From Rhodoferax sp. (GTDB lineage: Bacteria; Pseudomonadota; Gammaproteobacteria; Burkholderiales; Burkholderiaceae_C), in contig JALNWC010000057.1 in NCBI GenBank assembly GCA_023231075.1, forward strand, positions 1-10,663: DNA of 10,663 bases, written 5' to 3'. The notes under the pieces are model-generated. The model had not been told where the DNA came from. It saw only the letters and a list, made by a program, of their open reading frames with translations, and did not search any database. The position numbers were made by a program, and so were the translations under genes. Positions 1 through 6,827 of the stretch are shown piece by piece. Position 1 is the first letter of the stretch; each line of letters begins with the position of its first letter.

Positions 1-657
1 AAACCCGATTTCCTGTTTCCAACCCCGGCCTTGTCTGCGGTGTTTCGTGGCAAGTTCATGGCGGCGCTGACAGCCGCCCACACCAGCCACCAGATTGAGC
101 GTGACCCGCAGGGCGCACAGCTTGATTGGTGCCAGCGGCAAAAGCAGCTTTACCAGCATGACTGGGTGGTGTATGCCAAAGCCCCGCTGGGAGGTCCTGC
201 CCAGGTGCTGGAGTACCTGAGCCGTTACACGCATCGCACGGCCATCGGCAATGAGCGCATTCGCGCCGTCACCACCGAAGAAGTGGCGTTTATGGTGCGT
301 GCCGATGACAGAGGCGGCAAACGCCTGCACCGGCTTGAAGGTACGGAGTTTGTGCGTCGCTTCATGCTGCATGTGCTGCCCACGGGGGTCAAGCGCATTC
401 GCCACTACGGGGTGCTGGCATCTGCGTGCAAGGGCAGCAAGCTCAATGCCGCCAGGCTGGCTTTGCAGATGCCGCCCATCAACCCGCAGGCGCTGGCGTC
501 GGCACAGGCCTTCATGGCGCGCGTGGCCAGACTGGATGTGGGTTTGTGCCCGGCGTGCAAGATGGGGCACTTGCGAACGGTTGAGAGGTTGGCCGGGGCC
601 AGGCGGCTGCCCGTTGCAGGATCAATGGTGCTGCCACAGCAACGCGGGCCACCGTGA
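1..657 (+). CDS. IS91-family transposase, C-terminal part (5' end outside window)
   Basis: The frame is open from the first base, so the gene begins upstream of the window; only about the last 218 codons are present. IS91 transposases are HUH/Y2 enzymes that move DNA by a rolling-circle-like mechanism. The two catalytic tyrosines are visible in EYLSRYTHR (codons at 214-216 and 226-228), four residues apart as in the family. Upstream, FLFP and VFRGKF are typical of the region before the active site. The C-terminus has a CPACKMG pair of cysteines and ends in RGPP, as in many family members, so the 3' end looks intact. The first in-window start (TTG at 31) is not the true start. Nothing in the visible part is broken. 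Confidence in the family is high; the exact IS name cannot be given. Confidence 0.9.
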   Translation, partial: KPDFLFPTPALSAVFRGKFMAALTAAHTSHQIERDPQGAQLDWCQRQKQLYQHDWVVYAKAPLGGPAQVLEYLSRYTHRTAIGNERIRAVTTEEVAFMVRADDRGGKRLHRLEGTEFVRRFMLHVLPTGVKRIRHYGVLASACKGSKLNAARLALQMPPINPQALASAQAFMARVARLDVGLCPACKMGHLRTVERLAGARRLPVAGSMVLPQQRGPP

Positions 658-914
658 ATGACGCAAGGTGCTTTGGAGTCAGCAGGTAGTTTGCACGCCG
701 GTGGTGATGCTGGCGGGGACAGGCCTGCGCATCGCGTCGGCAAATCTCGACGCAGGTTTCAAAAGTTCGATGCGCCGACATCCAGTCGGGGTCTGTTGCG
801 TTTTTGCAAGGGATGACTGAGCATCAGATTTGGACTGTTGCCGCGCTATGATCTGACCCAACAAGTGGGGAAAAGCTTGCAATCCCCTATCGCTACCGCC
901 TGCACCGGCGGTTC
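1..914 (+). mobile_element. 3' portion of an IS91-like element with a possible terminus near 914
   Basis: The transposase is followed by about 250 bp that hold two small hairpins close together: GGGGA/TCCCC (867-871 and 883-887) and ACCGCC/GGCGGT (895-900 and 907-912). The second runs directly into GTTC at 911-914. IS91 elements have a hairpin-containing origin end downstream of the transposase and insert next to GTTC or CTTG tetranucleotides. Placing the end at 914 is inference from this pattern; I did not recognise a named terminus, and another GTTC follows at 916-919. Confidence 0.35.
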
Positions 915-1435
915 AGTTCAACATGGTTTATCTGCCGCGGGAGGCGTTGATGGTTTCTACAAGCATTGCAGCGCGGCAGATAAACGCTGATCGTTAGCGG
1001 GTTTACAGAAGTCCAATTTGTCTGCCCGACACCTGACATTCGCATCAGTAGCCCGACAGTCAGCTGTTTGACCACGATTTCAACCAGTTGGGTGTCCGTA
1101 CTCCACCAGAACGGGTCTTTGGTCACGAGCCGATTGTCCAGCCGGTCTTCAATCGAAAGTTGCCGTTCACTGACCCCATTGACCGCCAAGATTCAACGCA
1201 CAGTGATGCCTGTTCATTCTTGACGATCGCGCAACTAACAGCACTCAGAAGAAAATTGTTTCCCCTGTCCGGTGGCGAATAGCAAGGCGCGTCTTTTAAA
1301 GGACTGCATCCAGTGCTGTCAGACCATCGAACTGACACAACGATGAAGAATGTACGCATCATGGACTCGACGTTCGTTAAAGAAAATCAACTCCCGTCCC
1401 GCTTAGGCCAAGGTCAATGGCTGCGCAAACAGAAT
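658..1435. other. Gene-poor stretch between the IS91 transposase and the oxidase operon
   Basis: About 780 bp lie between the transposase stop and the stop of the membrane-protein gene. Short open frames on both strands (for example 893-1189 minus, 1088-1282 plus, 1123-1362 minus) have no recognisable motif and no convincing ribosome binding site. The stretch holds the two hairpins near 867-912 and the 13-bp inverted repeat at 927-984. No clear rho-independent terminator for the minus-strand operon was seen in 1380-1435. It is probably decayed mobile or flanking DNA. Confidence 0.5.
927..984. repeat. Perfect 13-bp inverted repeat with 32-bp loop
   Basis: TTTATCTGCCGCG at 927-939 is exactly repeated in inverse orientation as CGCGGCAGATAAA at 972-984. 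The arms are too far apart for a typical terminator and there is no T-run. The structure lies just beyond the suggested IS91 end. It could be a recombination site, an element end or a folded attC-like site: GTTCAAC at 916-922 fits the RYYYAAC core, but GTTAGCG at 993-999 does not fit GTTRRRY. The repeat is certain, its role is not. Confidence 0.6.
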
Positions 1436-2065
1436 TCATTTTGCCGTGCTCGGATCATCTTCGGAAGGTGTTGGTAGCGCGGTCGCCGCCTCTCCGCGCA
1501 TCATCGCACGCACCAGGATGGCAAACCAAACCAACCCGGTGACTGCCGCAATCCAGAGCAGGCTTTGCCCCAGCCTTTCCTGATCGTCGAGGAGGTAGGC
1601 GTTGCACAGGCGCACCGGCGAACTTTCAAACAGATAGCCCACAACGACCGTCATGGGCAGCACGTTGCCAAGAAAGAAGCCTTGCACCAGCAAGCCAGCA
1701 GGCTGCCATGACAGGCGCACGGCTGCGCCGCACACAAGCAGGGCCAGCCATTTGACCAGTTCAATGCGGCCGTCAACCAAGGCAAGGTCCAGGACGCGGG
1801 GGATCATCAATACGGCGAGCATCACGGCGCTGGCGAACAAGCCGCTGATGCCGTAGCCGTTCCATGAATTCAGACGCCGCATCCAGTTGCGCGGCAACGC
1901 CCCTGCGGACCCATAACCGATGAGGGCAAGCAGGGGAAACTGAACCAGCATGTGGCGGGTCATGCTGGCCTCAAGAAACAGTCGTGCGCCGGGCAGGGCC
2001 AGCAGGCACAGCGCCAAGCCTGCAATGGCCAAATGCCACTTGCGCCAAAACTGAGCCAGTTTCAT
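1436..2065 (-). CDS. Multi-pass membrane protein, CtaG-like oxidase assembly candidate
   Basis: This 209-aa protein has about six hydrophobic segments, roughly at residues 12-29, 36-55, 72-92, 103-121, 124-146 and 166-187, and a polar C-terminus. The segment near residues 35-52 (SMTRHMLVQFPLLALIGYG) resembles the HM-containing start of the caa3-type CtaG family, which helps insert copper into oxidases. The match is by eye and only one of the usual histidines is evident, so the family call is tentative. Its ATG overlaps the stop of the SCO gene by four bases (ATGA), which indicates translational coupling and supports an assembly role for the oxidase encoded upstream. It is the last gene of the operon. 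Alternatives include another uncharacterised membrane family that travels with SCO genes. Confidence 0.7.
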   Translation of the reverse strand: MKLAQFWRKWHLAIAGLALCLLALPGARLFLEASMTRHMLVQFPLLALIGYGSAGALPRNWMRRLNSWNGYGISGLFASAVMLAVLMIPRVLDLALVDGRIELVKWLALLVCGAAVRLSWQPAGLLVQGFFLGNVLPMTVVVGYLFESSPVRLCNAYLLDDQERLGQSLLWIAAVTGLVWFAILVRAMMRGEAATALPTPSEDDPSTAK

Positions 2066-2706
2066 CGTGGTGAAGCGGCGTTCGCCAGGTCGCGGGCGTA
2101 GTCGAGGGCCAATTGCTGCTCCGCATAATCAAAGATGCGCACCAGTTGTCCGTGCTGGTTTACCACCAGCAGCGCCGCGTTGTGCTCGAAATCGCCTCGG
2201 CCGTCAGGGACGACGATGACCTGAAAATCCGCCAGCAGGCGCTGTGTTTCTTTCGGATCCGGCACACGAACAAAGTGCCACAGCAGCGGATCGGCGCTCA
2301 AGCGCGCTGCGTAGGCCTGCAGAATCCGTGGGTCGTCGTGCTGTCCGTCGAAGCTGATCGACAGCAGTTTCACCCGGTGCGCCGAGAGGTCGGTTTGACT
2401 GGCCGCCTGCAGCGTCGTCTGCATTTGCTGATAAACGCTGCCCAGCGCCAGACACACGGTCTGGCAGCGGGTGTAGACGAAGTCAACCAGGGTCACGGAT
2501 TGGCCATCGGACAAGAGTTGATACAAGGGTTGTGCGGCCAAGCCGGGGCCGTCAATTTGCACGGAAGGCGCAGCGATGGGCTGCAGGGCCACTTCCAGGC
2601 GCCGCGCACCTTCGGCCGTCCAGACCTGAAAGTCGTGGGTCAGCCAAGCTGAACAGGCATAGCCAGCCACTGCCAGGCTGACGCTCAGCAACGCAGTTTT
2701 GAGCAT
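2062..2706 (-). CDS. SCO1/SenC family copper chaperone
   Basis: This is a 214-aa membrane-anchored thioredoxin-fold protein. A hydrophobic N-terminus (about residues 4-22) would anchor it with its domain in the periplasm. The SCO copper-binding site is visible: TRCQTVC gives C81 and C85 (CxxxC), and DFEHNAALLVVNQHG provides the distal histidine H175. The core LVDFVYTRC and KLLSISFD strands match the family. SCO proteins deliver copper to, or maintain thiols for, haem-copper oxidases, which fits its place after three oxidase genes. Its stop overlaps the next gene by four bases. The ATG at 2704-2706 has no good ribosome binding site. A GGAGG at 2740-2744 instead serves an out-of-frame ATG 29 bases upstream (see separate entry). 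Confidence 0.92.
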   Translation of the reverse strand: MLKTALLSVSLAVAGYACSAWLTHDFQVWTAEGARRLEVALQPIAAPSVQIDGPGLAAQPLYQLLSDGQSVTLVDFVYTRCQTVCLALGSVYQQMQTTLQAASQTDLSAHRVKLLSISFDGQHDDPRILQAYAARLSADPLLWHFVRVPDPKETQRLLADFQVIVVPDGRGDFEHNAALLVVNQHGQLVRIFDYAEQQLALDYARDLANAASPR

Positions 2707-2735
2707 CGGGCAGGACGCTTGCGGATCGGCCGCAT
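2685..2735 (-). promoter_or_regulatory. Strong Shine-Dalgarno with 16-codon leader ORF overlapping the SCO start
   Basis: On the minus strand GGAGG (2740-2744) lies four bases before an ATG (2733-2735) that opens a 16-codon frame (MRPIRKRPARCSKLRC) and stops inside the SCO coding sequence at 2685-2687. The SCO ATG lies 29 bases after this ATG, so the two are out of frame. It may couple translation of SCO to the cytochrome gene, or a base may have been lost or gained so that SCO formerly began here. The sequence is certain, the role is inference. Confidence 0.35.
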
Positions 2736-2752
2736 ACCGCCTCCGGAGAAGA

Positions 2753-3361
2753 TCACGGCGCCTTGTCCATCAAGGACTTCAGCTCGGCTTCGCCGTTGAA
2801 CGGCGCCGTGCGGGTACTGCTCTTGCGTTCGCTGGCAAACAGGTCGGCCTTGATGGCGCCAGCCTTGTTAGACCATCCGGAGCGGATATAGCTGGCGACT
2901 GCCGCCAACTCTGCGTCATTGAGTTGCTGGAATGAAGGCATCGCGCCCTTGAAAGTGTTGCCCATCACCGTCAGCTCCCCACTCACACCGTGCAGCAGGA
3001 TATTGACAACGGTACGCTCATCACCGCCCACCCACTCCGAGCCGTCCAGGGGCGGAAACACGCCAGGTAGACCTTTGCCGGTCGCCTGGTGACAGGGGAC
3101 GCAGTTGGCGGTGAATAACTGCTTGCCATCGACGGCTGCTGCCGCCGCGCCGGCTACAGGCGCCCTCAAATCGGCCACGGTGCGCCGGTCGCCAAGATCG
3201 GCCCGGCCAAAGGGCTCCGAAAGCAGGATGTAGCTGACACCGAAAATCACCACCGCCAGCGTGATGATGGCAACGATCAAAGGAATCGGCCGATTCCGCT
3301 CGGACGGGTCCTCCTGTTCGCGCGCTTGAGCACGGCTGCCAGATTCTGATTTTTTTGGCAT
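2753..3361 (-). CDS. Membrane-anchored mono-haem cytochrome c (oxidase-associated)
   Basis: This 202-aa protein has a charged cytoplasmic N-terminus (residues 1-25, many E/R/K), one membrane segment (about 26-47) and a class I cytochrome c domain. The haem site is CVPCH (C87, C90, H91), followed by GKGLPGVFPPL, and M141 in KGAMPSF is the likely sixth ligand. It resembles one haem domain of CcoP-type subunits, but canonical CcoP has two haem sites and this has one, so it probably replaces CcoP as electron entry for the CcoNO pair. The start at 3361 was chosen because GAGG lies about nine bases before it; a longer open frame upstream only shadows ccoO. It ends 46 bases before the SCO gene. Function with the oxidase is inferred from synteny. 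Confidence 0.88.
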   Translation of the reverse strand: MPKKSESGSRAQAREQEDPSERNRPIPLIVAIITLAVVIFGVSYILLSEPFGRADLGDRRTVADLRAPVAGAAAAAVDGKQLFTANCVPCHQATGKGLPGVFPPLDGSEWVGGDERTVVNILLHGVSGELTVMGNTFKGAMPSFQQLNDAELAAVASYIRSGWSNKAGAIKADLFASERKSSTRTAPFNGEAELKSLMDKAP

Positions 3362-3381
3362 CGATGGACCTCGTGTTCGGC

Positions 3382-3984
3382 TTAGGGGTTGGGAGCGGGC
3401 GGCAACACCGGATAGGTATGATTCAAGGCCAGAAGGTACTTGACCAGGTCCAGCGCCTCGGGCGTCGGCACCACCACCTGGCCCACATTCGGACCATAAG
3501 CGGGCGGCAATGACACAGGCTGTTCGCCTTCTTTCTCGGCCTCCTTCGCGTCCTTGACGGTAAACAGGAAAGGATAGGACGGCATGATCGAGCCCGGCAC
3601 ATAGGCGCGCGGCTGGTAAAGGTGACCCAGGTGCCAGTCCTTGCTGGGCTGGCGCGAAGCGATGTTGAACAAATCCGGTCCGGTGCGCATGCTGCCCAGC
3701 AGGTGCGGCTTGTCGTACATGTAGTCGCCCGGCACCGAAGCGCGCCCCCAGCCGCGCTCGAAATCGGGGCCGAAGTTGCGGTCGCGCGGCTGCTGGCTGT
3801 GGCAATAGACGCAGCCGTTGGCAATGTAAACCCCGCGCCCGCGCAGTTCGGCGCTGGTATAGGGCTTGAGGCCGGGCGGCGGCTGAATGTCACGCACTTC
3901 CATGTAGGGCATGACCACCAGTGCGGCGGTGGCAACGGCCAAGGCCACCATGGCGCCTGAAACCAGCTTGACTTCATTGTCCAT
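3382..3984 (-). CDS. ccoO: cbb3-type cytochrome c oxidase subunit II-like (CcoO/FixO)
   Basis: This 200-aa subunit has one N-terminal membrane anchor (about residues 9-28) and a periplasmic mono-haem cytochrome c domain. The haem motif is CVYCH (C58, C61, H62) within NGCVYCHSQQPRD, a hallmark of CcoO. Other CcoO features are the RTGPDLFNIASRQPSKDWHLGHLY run in 100-123 and IMPSYPFLF (M134 the likely distal haem ligand). CcoO passes electrons to CcoN. The start at 3984 has GGGAG at a good distance and overlaps the 3' end of ccoN by 11 bases. It ends 20 bases before the small cytochrome gene. The protein is close to canonical CcoO in length and motifs. Confidence 0.93.
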   Translation of the reverse strand: MDNEVKLVSGAMVALAVATAALVVMPYMEVRDIQPPPGLKPYTSAELRGRGVYIANGCVYCHSQQPRDRNFGPDFERGWGRASVPGDYMYDKPHLLGSMRTGPDLFNIASRQPSKDWHLGHLYQPRAYVPGSIMPSYPFLFTVKDAKEAEKEGEQPVSLPPAYGPNVGQVVVPTPEALDLVKYLLALNHTYPVLPPAPNP

Positions 3985-5626
3985 GCGCAAGCTCCCGTTT
4001 GTTGTTTTGCCAGAATAGGGCGGCGCCGGTGCGCGTCGGACCAAAGCGCAATGCCATCGCCAGGAAATGGCCGACAAAGACGATGTGGCCCAGCACCATC
4101 AGGCTGCCGCCCGCCGTGCGCCATTTCAGGTAAGGCAGGGTCAATGTGACCGAGTCCATGAACGGCCGGGCCGCGTCCAGCATGGCCACGCCCTGCAGCC
4201 AGCCGCCAGCCGACAGGCCGATAAAGTAGATGGCAATGCCAATTGCTGACAGCCAGAAGTGCAGCGTAATCAATTTCGGGTACGGCCACTCCCAGTTCAG
4301 CACGCGCGGCATCATGAAATAGATGGCGCCGAACAGGACCATGGTGACGAAAGCGTAAGCGCCCAGGTGGGCGTGCGCCACCGTGAAGTGCGTGAAGTGG
4401 GCCACCTGGTTGACGCTTCGCAGCGCTTCAAGCGAACCCTGCAGCGACGATGCGAAGTACATGAGTCCGCCAAACATCATGAAGCGCAGCGTCGGCGAGT
4501 AGCGCGCCAGATGCATTCGCCCCTTGAGGGTGCCGCCCATGTTGATACTGAAGGCGACGACCGGAATGACCATCATCACGCTTTGCACAATTGACAACGT
4601 CGTCAGCCAGCCTGGCACCGGTCCGCCAATCAAATGATGCCCGCCGACCTGACCGTAAAAGAAGGCCAGCGTCCAGAAACCCAGTATTGAGAGGTTGTAG
4701 GAGCGCACCGGCCGGCCGATGATCTTCGGCAAGAAATAATAAATAGCACCTACGCTGACCGGCGTGAACCACAGGCCCAGCACGTTGTGACCGTACCACC
4801 AGTTGGTGGTGGCCTGTTGCACGCCCGTGTGCACACCAGGCAGTTTGGCGACCAGAAACAGCAGGGCAATCCATAACAATGCCGCCACCATGTACCAGAC
4901 GCTGACATATAAGTGTTCGACCTTGCGGTTTACCAGCGTGTACAACACCGACAAAATCACCAGCACAAAACCGGCGAAGATGAGAATGGCGACTTGCCAC
5001 GGAATTTCCAGGTATTCCATGCCGTCGGTCCGGCCGGACGAAATGGCTCCGATGGCAGCGGCGATCCCCATGTTGATGAGGGCGCCGCCGAGCATGGCCC
5101 AGATCGCCCCGTGCAAGTGGGTACGCAGCAGGCGCGGCAACAGCCACAGCATCATGCCCAACGCCGCATTGCTGATCCATCCGTACAACACGGCAGTCAG
5201 GTGCACCGTGCGAATGCGGCCAAAAGTCAGCCAGGCCTGGTCGGTCAGCCAGTCGGGCTGGTGCAGCTTGATCGAGGAGGTCAAGCCCGCCAGCGAGCCG
5301 AGCAACAGCCAGAAGCAGGCGAAGGCGATGAACATGAAGACCGGAAAAGCACTCGACTGGTCGGACGCGATGCGGTCCTGCAGTTCGGTCGCGTCAGCGA
5401 CGTGCAGCGGGTGACCTGGCTCCAGCGCCGCTGCCTGCATGGAATCCTGTGCCGCGTCCGCAAGGGCCGGATCGTCAACCCGCCCGATCTCGCCACGCGC
5501 GAAGATCACCGAAGCGGCCTTCGGGTTCTCCACCAGCAGGCCTTTGCGCGAAGACCAGATGAACACGAACAGGCCGATGATCGACAGCAAAAAAGCGCCC
5601 AGCAGACTCAGAATGGCGCTGTCCAT
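3974..5626 (-). CDS. ccoN: cbb3-type cytochrome c oxidase subunit I-like (CcoN), variant with N-terminal extension
   Basis: This 550-aa multi-pass catalytic subunit belongs to the C-type haem-copper oxidase superfamily. Expected metal ligands are present: H142 (low-spin haem), H280 in WWYGHN, H330 and H331 in GGHHL (CuB), and H418 and H420 in VAHAH (haem b3 and b). The active-site tyrosine of cbb3 enzymes is kept (Y324 in FFYGQVGGHHL), which argues for oxygen reduction. Two things are odd. First, about 90 residues precede the core: one membrane segment (about 5-24) then a WSSRKGLL stretch reminiscent of CcoS. Second, the normal FEGP motif reads LQGS (393-398 region), with Q396 in place of Glu and a new Glu (E400) one helix turn later. 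The ATG overlaps the haemoglobin stop (TGATG) and has GGGAG upstream. Whether it reduces O2, NO or both cannot be settled here. Confidence 0.92.
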   Translation of the reverse strand: MDSAILSLLGAFLLSIIGLFVFIWSSRKGLLVENPKAASVIFARGEIGRVDDPALADAAQDSMQAAALEPGHPLHVADATELQDRIASDQSSAFPVFMFIAFACFWLLLGSLAGLTSSIKLHQPDWLTDQAWLTFGRIRTVHLTAVLYGWISNAALGMMLWLLPRLLRTHLHGAIWAMLGGALINMGIAAAIGAISSGRTDGMEYLEIPWQVAILIFAGFVLVILSVLYTLVNRKVEHLYVSVWYMVAALLWIALLFLVAKLPGVHTGVQQATTNWWYGHNVLGLWFTPVSVGAIYYFLPKIIGRPVRSYNLSILGFWTLAFFYGQVGGHHLIGGPVPGWLTTLSIVQSVMMVIPVVAFSINMGGTLKGRMHLARYSPTLRFMMFGGLMYFASSLQGSLEALRSVNQVAHFTHFTVAHAHLGAYAFVTMVLFGAIYFMMPRVLNWEWPYPKLITLHFWLSAIGIAIYFIGLSAGGWLQGVAMLDAARPFMDSVTLTLPYLKWRTAGGSLMVLGHIVFVGHFLAMALRFGPTRTGAALFWQNNKRELAHGQ

Positions 5627-5880
5627 CACGCGACTCCCACCAGCTTGTCCGCATCCCGGCTCGGCAGTGCAGTGTGCTTGGGCATGGGCGCGCCGGGAAA
5701 TCGGGCGCTGCCACGCAATGTGGATGACCCCAAGTCCACCATGGTGGACAGATGTGCATCCCAGTCTTTCACATGCGGGTTGACTATCGGACCCAGCACC
5801 TCGTCCTTGCGAATGCTTTCGTAAAACCGGTTCACCAATTGAACAATTTCCTCTTCGGTACACAAGACGGCGGATGGCAT
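5626..5880 (-). CDS. Group III truncated haemoglobin, C-terminally shortened (possible pseudogene)
   Basis: The 84-aa product matches the N-terminal half of group III truncated haemoglobins: LCTEEEIVQLVNRFY, LGPIVNPHVKDWDAHLSTM and APMPKHTALP. By comparison with Campylobacter Ctb, Y20 is TyrB10, H43 is HisE7 and H69 is the proximal HisF8. The family normally has about 120-140 residues; here the protein ends 15 residues after HisF8, so helices G and H with the conserved Trp are missing, and the usual FWSS reads LGSS. Its stop shares a base with the ccoN start (TGATG). The ATG at 5880 has AAGGAA upstream. It is the first gene of the operon, behind an NsrR-like dyad. It may be a decayed gene kept as a translated leader of ccoN; stable haem binding is doubtful. 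Confidence 0.8.
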   Translation of the reverse strand: MPSAVLCTEEEIVQLVNRFYESIRKDEVLGPIVNPHVKDWDAHLSTMVDLGSSTLRGSARFPGAPMPKHTALPSRDADKLVGVA

Positions 5881-5935
5881 ATCAAATTCCTTGCAGTTAA
5901 AGCGCCGGCAGACCGGTGATGCACATCTTCATAAT

Positions 5936-5958
5936 AAAATAGATATAAGATGCATCTT
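5936..5958 (-). promoter_or_regulatory. NsrR-like operator in the promoter of the haemoglobin-oxidase operon
   Basis: On the plus strand AAAATAGATAT (5936-5946) is followed by AAGATGCATCTT (5947-5958), itself a perfect 12-bp palindrome. The known NsrR site is an 11-1-11 dyad with halves like AAGATGCATTT and AAATGCATCTT. The right half here fits fully and the left half fits at about 7 of 11 positions. It lies 56-78 bases before the haemoglobin ATG. On the minus strand TATTAT, just downstream of the palindrome, could be the -10 element, so a bound repressor would cover the promoter. A partial copy (GATGCACATCTT, 5918-5929) lies nearer the gene. NsrR is an NO-sensing Fe-S repressor; control by it is inferred from the motif. 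Confidence 0.6.
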
Positions 5959-6087
5959 TATTTGTTCACCAGCAACCGCGACTTCAACGTGGGTATTCAG
6001 GACGACCAAGCCCAATCAAGTCGAGGTCTCTGGCTGGACTGGTGACGTGCTCAACGCAAAGACCGCGCAACAGCAACGCGCCGGCCG

Positions 6088-6693
6088 TCAGCGAGCGAAC
6101 ATGGCATTGATGCGTGCCTGCAACGCGGGTACCACGTCCTCCTCAAACCAGGCGTGCTGCTTGAACCAGGGTTGGTTGCGCGGCGAGGGGTGCGGCAGCG
6201 GGATGAATCGCGGCGCATACTCCCGCCAGGCCATCGTCGTTTCGGTCAGTGACGGTTTGCGGCGGCTACCCAGAAAATGGTGCTGCGCATACTGACCGAC
6301 CAGCAGAGTCAATTCAATCCGCGGCATCCGGGACAGCAACTGGTCGAGCCAGAGCGCCGCACATTCACGACGCGGCGGTAAATCACCGCTCCTTGCGCGC
6401 CCCGGATAACAATAACCCATGGGAATGATGGCGATGCGCGATTCGTCATAGAAGAGCGCCTTGTCCACACCCATCCATGCGCGCAGACGCTCCCCGCTCG
6501 GGTCGTCCCATGGGATGCCGGTCGTGTGCACGCGCACACCGGGCGCCTGCCCCACGATGAGGATACGCGCCGCCTCACCCGCTCGCAGCACCGGACGAGG
6601 ACCAAGCGGCAGATGCGACTCACACACACGGCAATTGCGCACCGCCGTCAGCAGTGCGTCAAGGTTGGGATAGGCGGCTTCGGGTTCAGCCAT
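6088..6693 (-). CDS. Uracil-DNA glycosylase superfamily protein
   Basis: This 201-aa protein carries UDG-superfamily motifs: GQAPG at 48-52 (motif 1, compare GEAPG in family 4), TGIPWDDPSGERLR after it, and HPSPRN near the C-terminus (motif 2 region). Four cysteines (C21 and C24 in CRVC, C95, C111) are placed in a way that could hold an Fe-S cluster as in family 4/5 enzymes, but this is inference. Such enzymes remove uracil or other deaminated bases from DNA. The start at 6693 was chosen because GAGGGAA precedes it closely and family members begin near there; an in-frame ATG at 6777 would add 28 residues without a good ribosome site. It is divergent from the 6964-7869 genes and 207 bases upstream of the haemoglobin operon. 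The exact UDG family is not determined. Confidence 0.85.
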   Translation of the reverse strand: MAEPEAAYPNLDALLTAVRNCRVCESHLPLGPRPVLRAGEAARILIVGQAPGVRVHTTGIPWDDPSGERLRAWMGVDKALFYDESRIAIIPMGYCYPGRARSGDLPPRRECAALWLDQLLSRMPRIELTLLVGQYAQHHFLGSRRKPSLTETTMAWREYAPRFIPLPHPSPRNQPWFKQHAWFEEDVVPALQARINAMFAR

Positions 6694-6827
6694 TTCCCTC
6701 GCTCCCCCAGGCTTGGAACGGGTAGCCTTGAGGACGGAGCGCGCAAAGATGGTCTTGGGCTTGTTCGATTCCATCATGCGGTTTCAGTGTGTTGGCTGTT
6801 GCTCCCAGTCTGACAAGCGCCCATCAT

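Noticed and set aside
916..999. Integron attC site
   Set aside because: Only one core (GTTCAAC) fits; GTTAGCG does not match GTTRRRY, the spacers from the cores to the inverted repeat are unequal (4 and 8 bases), and no cassette or integrase is visible.
893..1189. 98-aa minus-strand frame as a gene
   Set aside because: It has no recognised motif or ribosome binding site and spans the 13-bp inverted repeat, so chance is more likely.
3362..3805. Long open frame extending the small cytochrome c upstream
   Set aside because: The extension lies antisense-free but out of frame over ccoO, is rich in R/P/A as expected of a shadow frame, and the GAGG-supported ATG at 3361 gives a normal membrane-anchored cytochrome.
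4913..5824. 303-aa plus-strand frame opposite ccoN
   Set aside because: It is rich in H/Q/R/D without motifs and is the complement of a well-supported ccoN gene.
5627..5863. Longer N-terminus for CcoN starting upstream of 5626
   Set aside because: This stretch overlaps the haemoglobin gene in another frame; the ATG at 5626 has a good ribosome site and begins with a proper membrane segment.
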